64,000 nucleotides of DNA from Bradyrhizobium sp. CB1717. Its GTDB lineage: Bacteria; Pseudomonadota; Alphaproteobacteria; Rhizobiales; Xanthobacteraceae. Below are positions 45,639 through 54,227 of the stretch, one piece after another. The notes beneath the pieces are model-generated. The model saw only the letters and a program-made list of their open reading frames with translations. It did no database searches and was not told the DNA's origin. How positions within the stretch are numbered: the stretch's first letter is position 1; each line of letters begins with the position of its first letter. The stretch covers positions 434,001 to 498,000 of the forward strand of contig NZ_CP121666.1 of NCBI RefSeq assembly GCF_029714325.1, read 5' to 3'. Both the position numbers and the translations under genes were made by a program.

Positions 45639-46124
45639 CTAGCCCGGCCGGCGACGGATCAGGAATTTCTGCGTGCCCTCCAGCACCAGCTCCTTGCGCT
45701 GGTTGAACACGGTGCTCCGCAGCGTGACCACGCCGGTGGTGCGTCCCGGCACCAGCTCGGTGACCTCGAGCGCGGGATAGATGGTGTCGTCGGCGAAGAC
45801 GGGCTTGAGGAACCGGCTCGATTGCTCGAGGAAGCCGACCAGGGAGTCCTCGACCATGAACGGAAACAGGCCGGCGCCGGGCGCGGTGTGGATCAGGGTC
45901 TGGAAGCCGTGAGCGAGCAGATGCGGCATGCCGCGGCTGCGGCAATATTCCACATCGTAGTGCACGGGATGGGTGTCGCCGCTCGCGGTCTGGAATGCCG
46001 CGAACACCGCCGAGGTCTGGGTGCGGCTCGGCAGCACGAAGCGCTCGCCGACCACGAAATCCTCAAACCAGCGTTGCGTGGGGATCATGCGATGCTGGGT
46101 CGGATCGAAATCGGTCATGTCCAT
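45639..46124 (-). CDS. MaoC-like dehydratase (hotdog fold)
   Basis: A 161-residue hotdog-fold protein. MaoC/R-hydratase features are WFEDFVVGERFVLPS, the hydratase catalytic segment ASGDTHPVHYDVEYC (Asp/His) and GMPHLLAHGFQTL. It probably hydrates an enoyl-CoA; the substrate is unknown. It faces away from the DMT transporter gene. Confidence 0.85.
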   Translation of the reverse strand: MDMTDFDPTQHRMIPTQRWFEDFVVGERFVLPSRTQTSAVFAAFQTASGDTHPVHYDVEYCRSRGMPHLLAHGFQTLIHTAPGAGLFPFMVEDSLVGFLEQSSRFLKPVFADDTIYPALEVTELVPGRTTGVVTLRSTVFNQRKELVLEGTQKFLIRRRPG

Positions 46125-46271
46125 GCTCTTTTCTCGGTGCCGCCTCTATCGCTACCGCGATGCGAAGAGTGCGACAATCCGTTCAATTCAGCGTGGCGGG
46201 CTTGTCCCTGCGGCCCACGTCATTAAAACGACCGCAAGCGATACTATTCGCCGATTCCTGATGCTCTCTCC

Positions 46272-46351
46272 CGTCATTGCGAGCGCAGCGAAGCAATCCA
46301 GACTGCCGCCGCGGAAAGATTCTGGATTGCTTCGCTGCGCTCGCAATGACG
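46272..46351. repeat. Repeat family A, copy 4
   Basis: An 80-base copy (cgtcattgcgagcgcagcgaag ... cttcgctgcgctcgcaatgacg), shorter and closer to a perfect palindrome than the other three copies. It lies just upstream of the DMT transporter gene. Confidence 0.85.
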
Positions 46352-46376
46352 AGCTCTCAGATCCAGACTCGTTTCA

Positions 46377-47291
46377 ATGCCCTTCTTCAAGAACCTCTCA
46401 GCCTACGACGACCGCTCCGCGCGCCTTGCCGGCATCGCGCTGATGGTGCTGTCGATCTTCATGTTCTCGTTCGGCGACGCCATGGGCAAGTTCCTGGTCG
46501 GGACCTATTCGGTGGGGCAGCTCTTGTTCCTGCGCGCCTGCGCGGCGCTGCTCTTGCTGTCGCCGCTGATCTGGAAGCAGCGCCGCCAGTTCCTGCATCT
46601 GGAGCGGCCGGGCCTGCAGCTGTTTCGCGTCGTGCTCTCGACGCTCGAGGTCGCCGCGTTCTTTCTCGCCACGGTCTATCTGCCGCTCGCCGACGTCATC
46701 ACCTATTATCTTGCCGGCCCGATCTTCGTCACCGCGATGTCGGCGATCTTTCTGGGCGAGAAGGTCGGCTGGCGGCGCTGGACCGCGATCCTGATCGGCT
46801 TCTGCGGCGTCCTGATCGCGCTGCGGCCGTCGGCACAGACCGTCAGCCTGCCGGCGCTGATCGCGCTCGGCGGCAGTCTCTCCTTCGCAACCCTGATGCT
46901 GATCACGCGAAGCCTGCGCAAGACGCCCGACATCGTGATGGCGTCCTCGCAATTCGTCGGCACGTTTTCGCTGGGCGCGGTGCTGTCGGCATTCCACTGG
47001 GTGCCGCCGACATCGGGCAGCCTGGTGATCTTCGCAATGGCCGGGCTGATCTCGGTGACCGCGCTGTTCTGCGTCAACCGCTCGCTCAAGCTCGCGCCGG
47101 CGAGCGTCGTGGTGCCGTATCAATATTCGATGATCGTCTGGGCGGTGATCTTCGGTTTCGTGGTGTTCGGCGATGTCCCCTCGATCGCGACCATCGTCGG
47201 CGCGGCGATCATCATCGGCGCCGGGTTCTATATCTACTTGCGTGAGCGCGATCTGGGGCGAGAGAGCGTGGAAGTGAATCCGCCGGCGTAG
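46377..47291 (+). CDS. DMT-superfamily EamA transporter
   Basis: A 304-residue inner-membrane protein with two EamA repeats, about ten membrane helices. The first repeat begins GIALMVLSIFMFSFGDAMGKFLV and ends near RWTAILIGFCGVLIAL. The second begins SLPALIALGGSLSFATLML and ends SIATIVGAAIIIGAGFYIYL. The family exports metabolites or amino acids; the substrate is unknown. Confidence 0.85.
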   Translation: MPFFKNLSAYDDRSARLAGIALMVLSIFMFSFGDAMGKFLVGTYSVGQLLFLRACAALLLLSPLIWKQRRQFLHLERPGLQLFRVVLSTLEVAAFFLATVYLPLADVITYYLAGPIFVTAMSAIFLGEKVGWRRWTAILIGFCGVLIALRPSAQTVSLPALIALGGSLSFATLMLITRSLRKTPDIVMASSQFVGTFSLGAVLSAFHWVPPTSGSLVIFAMAGLISVTALFCVNRSLKLAPASVVVPYQYSMIVWAVIFGFVVFGDVPSIATIVGAAIIIGAGFYIYLRERDLGRESVEVNPPA

Positions 47292-47298
47292 CCCCGTG

Positions 47299-47323
47299 TC
47301 GTCCCGGCCTTCGCCGGGACGAC
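47299..47323. repeat. Repeat family C, copy 3
   Basis: gtcgtcccggccttcgccgggacgac, a near-perfect palindrome 8 bases after the DMT transporter stop; it may act as a bidirectional transcription barrier between converging genes. Confidence 0.65.
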
Positions 47324-47341
47324 ACGTGGTGAGAGTCGGGT

Positions 47342-47956
47342 CTACCTCACCCGTCGCGCGCTGCTCCAGCTCTTCAGCGACGCCCACACGCCGCGGGAGA
47401 GGCGGAAGCAGTCGACCGGCGTGGAGGAGCCCAGCGCCAGGAAGCGGTGCAGCTGGACGCCGCTCCACTGGAAGCCGCACTTCTCCAGCACCTTGCGTGA
47501 GGCCGGGTTGGTGACGCGGGCGCCGGCATGGAGATGGTCGTCGTCGTACTCCTCGAAGAAGAAGTCGATCGCGCCGCGCGCAGCTTCCGTGGCGAAGCCC
47601 TGGCCCCAATGCTCGACGCCGAGCCAGTAGCCGAGCTCGGCATTGCCGGGCTTGGAGCAGTCGATCCCGACCATGCCGACCGGGCCGCTGTCGTGTTCGA
47701 TCAGGAACACGGTCTCGCTGCCGAGCTCGGACGTGGCGCGGATGAACTCGACGGCGTCGTCCTGCGAATAGGGATGCGGCAGGCGGCGCGTGTTCTCGGC
47801 GACGCGGCGGTCGTTGGCGAGCCGGGCGATGGTCCTGACGTCGGCGAGGGTCGGCCGCCGCAACGTCAGCCGCTCGGTGGCGACGACGCTGGGTCTCGCC
47901 TCCCGCAAGGTCACGCTCGAGAAGTCCTGCAACATGTCCGGCTCCGTGAAAGTCAC
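47342..47956 (-). CDS. GNAT-family N-acetyltransferase (RimJ/RimL type)
   Basis: A 204-residue acetyltransferase. RimJ/RimL-like features are TERLTLRRPTLADVRTIARL at the N-terminus, AELGYWLGVEHWGQGFATEA (acetyl-CoA-binding region) and NPASRKVLEKCGFQWSG. The target is unknown. An internal ATG at 47935 is an alternative start. It lies downstream of rpmA, separated by a terminator. Confidence 0.85.
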   Translation of the reverse strand: MTFTEPDMLQDFSSVTLREARPSVVATERLTLRRPTLADVRTIARLANDRRVAENTRRLPHPYSQDDAVEFIRATSELGSETVFLIEHDSGPVGMVGIDCSKPGNAELGYWLGVEHWGQGFATEAARGAIDFFFEEYDDDHLHAGARVTNPASRKVLEKCGFQWSGVQLHRFLALGSSTPVDCFRLSRGVWASLKSWSSARRVR

Positions 47957-47978
47957 TAAGTCAAAGTGAGCAAGTCAA

Positions 47979-48014
47979 AGAAAAGGGGAGGCCGGTTTCC
48001 CGCCTCCCCTTGGA
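47979..48014 (-). terminator. Terminator of the rplU-rpmA operon
   Basis: On the minus strand a 10-bp stem, aaggggaggc (48011-48002) pairing with gcctcccctt (47992-47983) across a 9-base loop, is followed by tttctttg. It lies about 75 bases after the rpmA stop. Confidence 0.8.
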
Positions 48015-48086
48015 GCCTTCGATCTCTTTGATCTCTGGACTCCGCCGGTTTGGTAGGACCCGGCGGATTCCAATTTGATCCACCGT

Positions 48087-48356
48087 CTATTCAGCCGCCT
48101 CTGCGATCGGGAGTACCGATACAAAGGTGCGGCCGTTGGCTTTGGCCTGGAACGCAACACGACCTTCAACCTTGGCGAACAAAGTGTGGTCCGTGCCCAT
48201 GCCGACATTAAGGCCGGGGTGCCAGGTGGTGCCGCGCTGACGCGCAATGATGTTGCCGGGAGTGACGATCTCCCCGCCGAACGCCTTGATGCCGAGGCGC
48301 TTGCCCTTCGAATCGCGTCCGTTACGCGATGAACCGCCTGCTTTTTTGTGAGCCAT
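48087..48356 (-). CDS. rpmA: 50S ribosomal protein L27
   Basis: 89 residues: [40 protein letters not shown], then [20 protein letters not shown]. Textbook L27; the short N-terminal tail reaches the peptidyl-transferase centre. Second gene after rplU. Confidence 0.97.
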   Translation of the reverse strand: MAHKKAGGSSRNGRDSKGKRLGIKAFGGEIVTPGNIIARQRGTTWHPGLNVGMGTDHTLFAKVEGRVAFQAKANGRTFVSVLPIAEAAE

Positions 48357-48458
48357 GGCTCGTCTCCGAAATCCTGCGTATTTCTAGATCAATTCCTTGA
48401 CGGAATCATTTCACGATTTCTCACGCATCAATTCGTGAATTGGCGTGATCAAATCCCG

Positions 48459-48845
48459 TTATTCGGCAGCTTCCTTTACGGACTCCTTGGCCACCTTCTC
48501 CTTCTTCGGACGCGGGCCCTTGGTGGGCTTGGCGCCGTCGGCCAGGATCTCGGAGATGCGGAGGACCGTGATCTCGTCGCGATAGCCGCGCTTGCGGCGC
48601 GAATTCTTGCGGCGGCGCTTCTTGAACGCGATGACCTTGGGGCCACGCTTGTGGTCGAGCACCTCGACCGCAACGGAGGCGCCGGCCACCGTGGGAACGC
48701 CGAGCACCGGCGTGTCACCGCCGAGCACCAGAACTTCATTCAACTGCACGATCGAGCCGACTTCGCCTTCGATCTTGCCTACTTCGAGAACATCATCCGG
48801 CACGACGCGGTATTGCTTGCCGCCGGTTTTGATGACTGCGAACAT
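48459..48845 (-). CDS. rplU: 50S ribosomal protein L21
   Basis: 128 residues. N-terminal MFAVIKTGGKQYRVVPDDVL and the central FKKRRRKNSRRKRGYRD are diagnostic. A Lys/Glu/Ala-rich C-terminal extension of about 25 residues (RPKKEKVAKESVKEAAE) exceeds the E. coli form and is common in Rhizobiales. Confidence 0.97.
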   Translation of the reverse strand: MFAVIKTGGKQYRVVPDDVLEVGKIEGEVGSIVQLNEVLVLGGDTPVLGVPTVAGASVAVEVLDHKRGPKVIAFKKRRRKNSRRKRGYRDEITVLRISEILADGAKPTKGPRPKKEKVAKESVKEAAE

Positions 48846-49176
48846 CGTTCTTTCTCCGTGTTCAATCCCGGCCTCGGGACGAGCATCGTCCGGGTCGGCT
48901 TTTTGTCAGTCGCTATGGGTTTATGTGCGTTTTGTGCGGGTGGGAGTTATCCCTTTGAAAACCCACGCAAAAACAAGTGGCGCGAGAAACGCCCCGCGCC
49001 AGCTGGGGGACTTATAGCGGCCAACAGCCGCAAGTCAAGGAAAAGCGGGCGAAAATGGCCCGGATTTGAAGGATTTGGCTCTGCCGCCGGCCTTCCGTCA
49101 AATCTCGACCGGCCTTGCAACAAACCGGTTCCCCCGCCGTTAGTCCGCCGGAACAGATAAGCGGGCAAGGGCTCCC
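48846..49176. other. Divergent intergenic region rplU / ROK-like gene
   Basis: 330 bases that must hold the promoter and leader of the rplU-rpmA operon and the promoter of the ROK-like gene. I see no ORF of substance and no named regulatory element. An L21 leader structure is possible but not demonstrated. Confidence 0.4.
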
Positions 49177-50307
49177 ATGGCAACGGACGAACTGGTCAAG
49201 ACGACGGGCATCGCCCAGCACGGGGCGAGCCGCCTGCCGTCAGTCGACGTCGACAGCTTCAACATCGAGATCAAGGACGAGGACGGTTTTCTCGGCGATC
49301 GCGCCAGCAAGGGTGCCTTTCGCGAGATCCTCGAACAGTGGCGCAAGCCGCTGCGCAAGAGCGGCGAGGATCCGTTCGGCGACGAGCCATCCGACAAGAT
49401 CAGCAAGAAGGTCCTCGATGCGGTTCTGGTCGGCGACGATACCGAGGCCACGGCGGTCGTCCATAGTGCGATCGAGGATTTCGCCCAGGAGCTCGCTTAT
49501 GTCACCCGGCGATTCCTCAAGACCAAGGCCTGGGCCAAGACCGAATGCATCGTGGTCGGTGGCGGCTTCCGTGCCAGCCGGCTCGGCGAAATCGCCATCG
49601 CCCGGGCCGAGATCATCCTGAAATCGGAAGGCTTCAAGGTCGACCTCGTGCCGATCCGCTTCGATCCGGATGATGCCGGCCTGATCGGCGCCCTGCATCT
49701 CGCGCCGTCCTGGATTTTCGAGGCCTATGACAGCATCCTCGCGGTCGACATCGGCGGGACCAACATCCGTTGCGGTATCGTCGAGACGCGTTGGAAGAAA
49801 GCGCCCGATCTGTCCAAGGCGGGGGTCTTCAAATCCGATCTATGGCGCCATGCCGATGACGAGCCGAGCCGCGAAGCCGCAGTCAAACGGCTGGTCAAGA
49901 TGCTCGTAGGCCTGATCGAGGACGCCGAGGCCGAAGGCTTCAAGCTCGCGCCTTTCATCGGCATTGCCTGTCCCGGCGTGATCGACGCGGACGGCTCGAT
50001 CGAGAAGGGCGCGCAGAACCTGCCGGGCAATTGGGAGAGCAGCAAGTTCAACCTGCCGGCAAGCCTCGTCGAGGCCATCCCCGAGATCGGCGCGCATGAC
50101 ACCGCGATCCTGATGCACAATGACGGCGTGGTTCAGGGCCTCTCCGAGGTGCCGTTCATGCAGCATGTCGAGCGCTGGGGCGTGCTCACCATCGGCACCG
50201 GGCTCGGCAATGCCCGCTTCACCAACCGCCGCAAAGAGAACGGCAACGGAAAAGACAGGGATTCTACGGAGAACGGGAAGAAAAAAGGTAAGAACGACAA
50301 GGAGTAA
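49177..50307 (+). CDS. ROK-family protein with circularly permuted domain order
   Basis: 376 residues. In a normal ROK sugar kinase or repressor the order is DIGGT, CPGxxD, END, GTGxG, a zinc motif, then GGG and DDAGLxGA. Here GGG (128-130) and DDAGLIGA (165-172) come first, then DIGGTN (191-196), CPGVID (265-270), HND with the presumed catalytic Asp316, and GTGLG (340-344). A charged Lys/Asn/Asp tail ends the protein. The zinc-binding H..CxCGxxGCxE segment is missing. Residues 75-180 match a ROK C-terminal half, and 186-350 match the N-terminal half. It could be a kinase; no helix-turn-helix is seen. Confidence 0.78.
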   Translation: MATDELVKTTGIAQHGASRLPSVDVDSFNIEIKDEDGFLGDRASKGAFREILEQWRKPLRKSGEDPFGDEPSDKISKKVLDAVLVGDDTEATAVVHSAIEDFAQELAYVTRRFLKTKAWAKTECIVVGGGFRASRLGEIAIARAEIILKSEGFKVDLVPIRFDPDDAGLIGALHLAPSWIFEAYDSILAVDIGGTNIRCGIVETRWKKAPDLSKAGVFKSDLWRHADDEPSREAAVKRLVKMLVGLIEDAEAEGFKLAPFIGIACPGVIDADGSIEKGAQNLPGNWESSKFNLPASLVEAIPEIGAHDTAILMHNDGVVQGLSEVPFMQHVERWGVLTIGTGLGNARFTNRRKENGNGKDRDSTENGKKKGKNDKE

Positions 50308-50613
50308 CCTTGATCGGTTAGGTTAAGGACCGGATTGCGTTGCGGGGCGCAGGCTGCACGCTAGGGTCGAATCGTCGCTTCACCTGGCCGGCGAAGCCGC
50401 CCTTCACGGCCAGCATTGCAATGAGCGGCACGGGACCGCCAGTGTTTACCGCGTCTGGCGGTCCCACCCGTTCTTCCAAAGCATGATGGGATCAGATCGG
50501 ATTCGCGCCCCAACGAAGGTGCGTTCCCTCCCCCCTTGCGGGAGAGGGTTAGGGAGAGGGGTAGCCCAGCAAAAGGTGCGTCGAGAGTTGAAGTTGCTCT
50601 AGCTCCCCCGAAC
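50308..50613. repeat. Gap holding repeat family B copy 3 (50520-50575)
   Basis: About 300 bases between converging genes. The right part contains gcgttccctcccccc...gggagagggttagggagaggggtagcccagcaaaag, a third copy of repeat family B in the same orientation as 30521. The left part shows a weak inverted repeat, gggaccgccagtgttt / cgtctggcggtccc, near 50429-50465. No gene seen. Confidence 0.65.
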
Positions 50614-51477
50614 TCAGCTCCAGCCGATGCGCTGGAAGAACGCCGCGATCTCGCTTGCGGCGCGATCCGGATCCTCCCGATGCGGGAAGTGGCCGACGCC
50701 GGGAAACATCTTAAGATCGAGCGCGCTGAAGGTCTCGCCGAGTCGATCGGTCCACGCATAGGGAAACAGCGGATCGTGCTCGGCCCAGCGCACGCAGGTC
50801 GGCACGTCGATCGGCGGAAGCTGAGGCGCTTCGCCCTTCATCATCGCGACCCGCCCGGCATGCGAGGCCCGATAATGCGCAAAGCCGCCGGCGAGATTGC
50901 CGGGCTTGAAGAAATTGTCGGCGAAGGCGTCGAGGACGTCGTCGAAGGCGTTCTTGCGATGCGCCCAGCCCCTGAGGAAGTGGCCGATATAGAGCCGGCA
51001 GCTTTCGCGGCTCGCGCCGACCAGGCAAGGCGCCATCTCCATCTGCTGGAAGGACTGGTACCAGATGTGATTGAGCCGATCGGGTGCCGCCATGCGCGCC
51101 CCGATCCCGGGATAGACGAAATTGAAGAAGAACAGCCCGGCGAGCCGCCCCGCTGCCTGCCGCGCCAGCGGCTGCATCACGGCGCCGCCGACATCGTGCC
51201 CGACCACGCCGAATCGGTCGATGCCGAGCGCCTCCATCAGCGCCAGCATGTCAGCCGCATGGCCGTCCGGCCCAAAAGGCCCAGCCGGCTTGTCGCTGTC
51301 GCCGAAACCGCGGAGATCGGGCGCGATCAGGGTGAAACGGTCGGCGAGGCGCGCCATCACCGGCTCCCAGGTCAGCCAATATTCCGGCCATCCATGCAGC
51401 AAAAGCAGCGGTTTTCCGCTTCCGGCGCGAACCACGTGGAAATTGGCGCCGTTGGCGCGGGTCGTCAGGTGCTCCAT
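50614..51477 (-). CDS. Alpha/beta hydrolase, epoxide-hydrolase/dehalogenase type
   Basis: A 287-residue alpha/beta hydrolase. Oxyanion HGWPEYWLTW, DLRGFGDSDKP, and a nucleophile elbow GHDVGG with Asp95 as nucleophile, which places it in the epoxide hydrolase/haloacetate dehalogenase group rather than among serine esterases. Acid-region WAEHDPLFP and catalytic His in GVGHFPHREDP are visible. Start at ATG 51477 with GGAGGA upstream. The substrate is unknown. Confidence 0.85.
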   Translation of the reverse strand: MEHLTTRANGANFHVVRAGSGKPLLLLHGWPEYWLTWEPVMARLADRFTLIAPDLRGFGDSDKPAGPFGPDGHAADMLALMEALGIDRFGVVGHDVGGAVMQPLARQAAGRLAGLFFFNFVYPGIGARMAAPDRLNHIWYQSFQQMEMAPCLVGASRESCRLYIGHFLRGWAHRKNAFDDVLDAFADNFFKPGNLAGGFAHYRASHAGRVAMMKGEAPQLPPIDVPTCVRWAEHDPLFPYAWTDRLGETFSALDLKMFPGVGHFPHREDPDRAASEIAAFFQRIGWS

Positions 51478-51612
51478 GGCAGTTCCTCCGGGGCGAGGCA
51501 CGAGGGCGAAAAGAGGCAGCGGATTTTCCCCTTTCGCGCCTTGTCTGGCCCGCCATCCTCGCCTATTAACGCCCCCAACCACAGGGGCCGCAGCTCCTAT
51601 ATGGCGCCTTCA

Positions 51613-52300
<688 letters not shown>

Positions 52301-52860
52301 ATGGCAGAGGGGGCAATTGATTTCGATCGACTATTGAAACTTCGTTTGGTCGCCGCCCGGGTGGGCGAGATGGATCTCGCCAAGTGGTGGAATGGCAGCT
52401 TGGTCGGCTGGGAACCGCTACCGTCCGTCGTGGATTTCCCCGCACCCATTATTTTGCTCAAGCCCGCTCTGTATTCTCAGTTGCCGGTTTCCGATGTCGT
52501 GAAGTGTTTGATCCACCCCAATGCGTCACCCTCTGGCAGCTCCCTGAAGTAGTCGAGGAGGAGTTCGAGACTCATTGGGAGCGCTGGCTTGATCAGGCGG
52601 ACTACTGGAGGCCGTTTTTCCTGGAGTTGGAAGCCGTGAAGGAGATCGACCTGAAGGTGGTGCTCCAATCGCTCGATCTAATCACCGATGAAGATTTCGA
52701 GTCTTTCTCAAGATTGCGTCGCTCGGCTGAAGGGCGCGCGGTACCCTTGCCGACGCCGTTCGCCGCGACAAATCAGTGTGTCACTTCCCTCGCGCTTGGA
52801 TTCGCGCGTGGTGAGCCAGGCGCCCTCGCGGTTCCGTATGCCCGCCTGAACAACGCATGA
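52301..52860 (+). pseudogene. brxE: brxE-like BREX gene, frameshifted
   Basis: Two overlapping frames together make a BrxE-type protein. Frame 1 from ATG 52301 gives LLKLRLVAARVGEMDLAKWW then leaves the family at 52391-52396. Frame 2 picks up exactly there with QLGRLGTATVRRGFPRTHYF and continues to the TGA at 52858-52860 with FARGEPGALAVPYARL. One missing base at about 52394-52396 (aatgg/cagctt) restores a single ORF of about 186 codons. BrxE is a small protein of unknown function characteristic of type 6 BREX. Either a real frameshift or an assembly indel; the surrounding sequence is not homopolymeric. The stop overlaps the brxA start (ATGA). Confidence 0.75.
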
Positions 52861-53642
52861 AGGGTCCGCATCGATCCCACGTCGCTTCATCGTTCACTCT
52901 CATCAAGGGAGCAATGATCGATGAAACCTACGCCGTCTTTGCGGCCTGGGACTTTGGCTCTTCTAAGAAGGAAAATCTTGATCGTCTGAGACGAGAGAAT
53001 TTTATCGGAGCCAACACTACAACCTGGCTTCGGGACATCGCGAAAGTTCTGAATCGGAGGTTCGACCCAGTCGATCGTGATCGTGCGTTAGTACTTCTTG
53101 CAAAGAACGGTTGCCCCATCGAAGAATGGAAGCCGATCCTACTCTGGCATGTGACTCGCGACGAATTTCTGCTTCGCGATTTTCTTACCAACTGGCTTTT
53201 TCCAACCTTCGTATCAGGAGCCTATCGAGTTCGAGCCGAAGATCTCTACGAGCATCTCCGCAGCGTTGGTCGTCGAGGCGGGATTACCGAACATGGTTGG
53301 AGTGATACGACGCTGAAACGAGTGGCCACCGCGCTGCTGAAAATGGCGGTCGATTTTGGCCTACTGCGCGGCAGTGTTGTCAAGGAATTTGCGAGCTACC
53401 ACCTTCCGGAGCGGAGCTTTGTCTACCTCCTCTATGCAATTAGAGAGGAACTGAGCAACCCACGAAAGGTGCTCGCGTCGGAAGATTGGAGAATGTTCTT
53501 CATGTCGCCCTCGGATGTTGACCGTGAGCTCCTCCGACTTCATCAGTTCCGCAAGGTCGACTATCAGATCGCTGGCAGCATTGTGCAACTCACGCTGCCC
53601 TATGCCAATGCTTGTGAGTATGCGGAAAGGATGGTCGCATGA
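52857..53642 (+). CDS. brxA: BREX protein BrxA (DUF1819)
   Basis: A 261-residue protein of the BrxA/DUF1819 family, a winged-helix DNA-binding BREX component. N-terminal SSFTLIKGAMIDETYAVFAA corresponds to the start of the family domain, so the ATG at 52857 (overlapping the brxE stop) is preferred over ATG 52914. Further: ENLDRLRRENFIGANTTTWL, VLNRRFDP, EEWKPILLWHVTRDEFLLRD and EFASYHLPERSFVYLLYAI. The stop overlaps the brxB start by four bases. Confidence 0.85.
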   Translation: MKGPHRSHVASSFTLIKGAMIDETYAVFAAWDFGSSKKENLDRLRRENFIGANTTTWLRDIAKVLNRRFDPVDRDRALVLLAKNGCPIEEWKPILLWHVTRDEFLLRDFLTNWLFPTFVSGAYRVRAEDLYEHLRSVGRRGGITEHGWSDTTLKRVATALLKMAVDFGLLRGSVVKEFASYHLPERSFVYLLYAIREELSNPRKVLASEDWRMFFMSPSDVDRELLRLHQFRKVDYQIAGSIVQLTLPYANACEYAERMVA

Positions 53643-54214
53643 GCGATCTCGTACACCGCATCAAGACCAGCCTCGAGCCCATACTCGACCTGTCAGATCC
53701 ACGAGAGCGCATTAGCGCCTACCACGATATGCCCTACGCGCTGTTCCGCTACGAACCTGCAGAAGAGTTCGAGCTGCGCAAACAAATCAGCCTGCTGGAG
53801 ACGCGGCTCACTCAAAAGGGGAAGCGGGTAAGCCGCATATCCTTGGCTCGGTGTCTAGATCAGGCGATGCGATCTCAACGGCCACTCGAAGAGTGGTTTG
53901 CGGCAGAGCGCGAGCAGGGCACGGATACGATTGTCGAGACCGTACATTCGGTCCTTGCGGAGTACGCACCGCTGGTTGATCTAGTTGCCGCGCAAATGCC
54001 CGACCAGCCTAACCCGCTCAGCGATATCGTCTTCATTCAGCGTACTGGCGCATTGTTTCCCGTCTACCGGACATTCTCACTATTGGAGCAGCTGAAAGGA
54101 CGAGTCACCGTCCCTACGGTTTTGTTCTATCCGGGCGATCTCGACGGTGCCGCCGGGCTGCGATTCATGGGCGTGCTCGCAGCCGAGCACAATTATCGCC
54201 CAAAAATCTTTTGA
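53639..54214 (+). CDS. brxB: BREX protein BrxB (DUF1788)
   Basis: A 191-residue DUF1788 protein. Seen: LSDPRERISAYHDMPYALFR, YEPAEEFELRKQISLLETRL, DIVFIQRTGALFPVYRTFSL and VPTVLFYPGDLDGAAGLRFM, typical of BrxB. Its biochemical role is not established in the family. It starts inside the brxA stop (ATGA) and is followed by brxC after 13 bases. Confidence 0.87.
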   Translation: MSDLVHRIKTSLEPILDLSDPRERISAYHDMPYALFRYEPAEEFELRKQISLLETRLTQKGKRVSRISLARCLDQAMRSQRPLEEWFAAEREQGTDTIVETVHSVLAEYAPLVDLVAAQMPDQPNPLSDIVFIQRTGALFPVYRTFSLLEQLKGRVTVPTVLFYPGDLDGAAGLRFMGVLAAEHNYRPKIF

Positions 54215-54227
54215 CGGGATATGAGTG

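Noticed and set aside
52914..53642. Later brxA start at ATG 52914
   Set aside because: It would remove the SSFTLIKGA segment that appears to belong to the BrxA domain, and its ribosome-binding site is too close.
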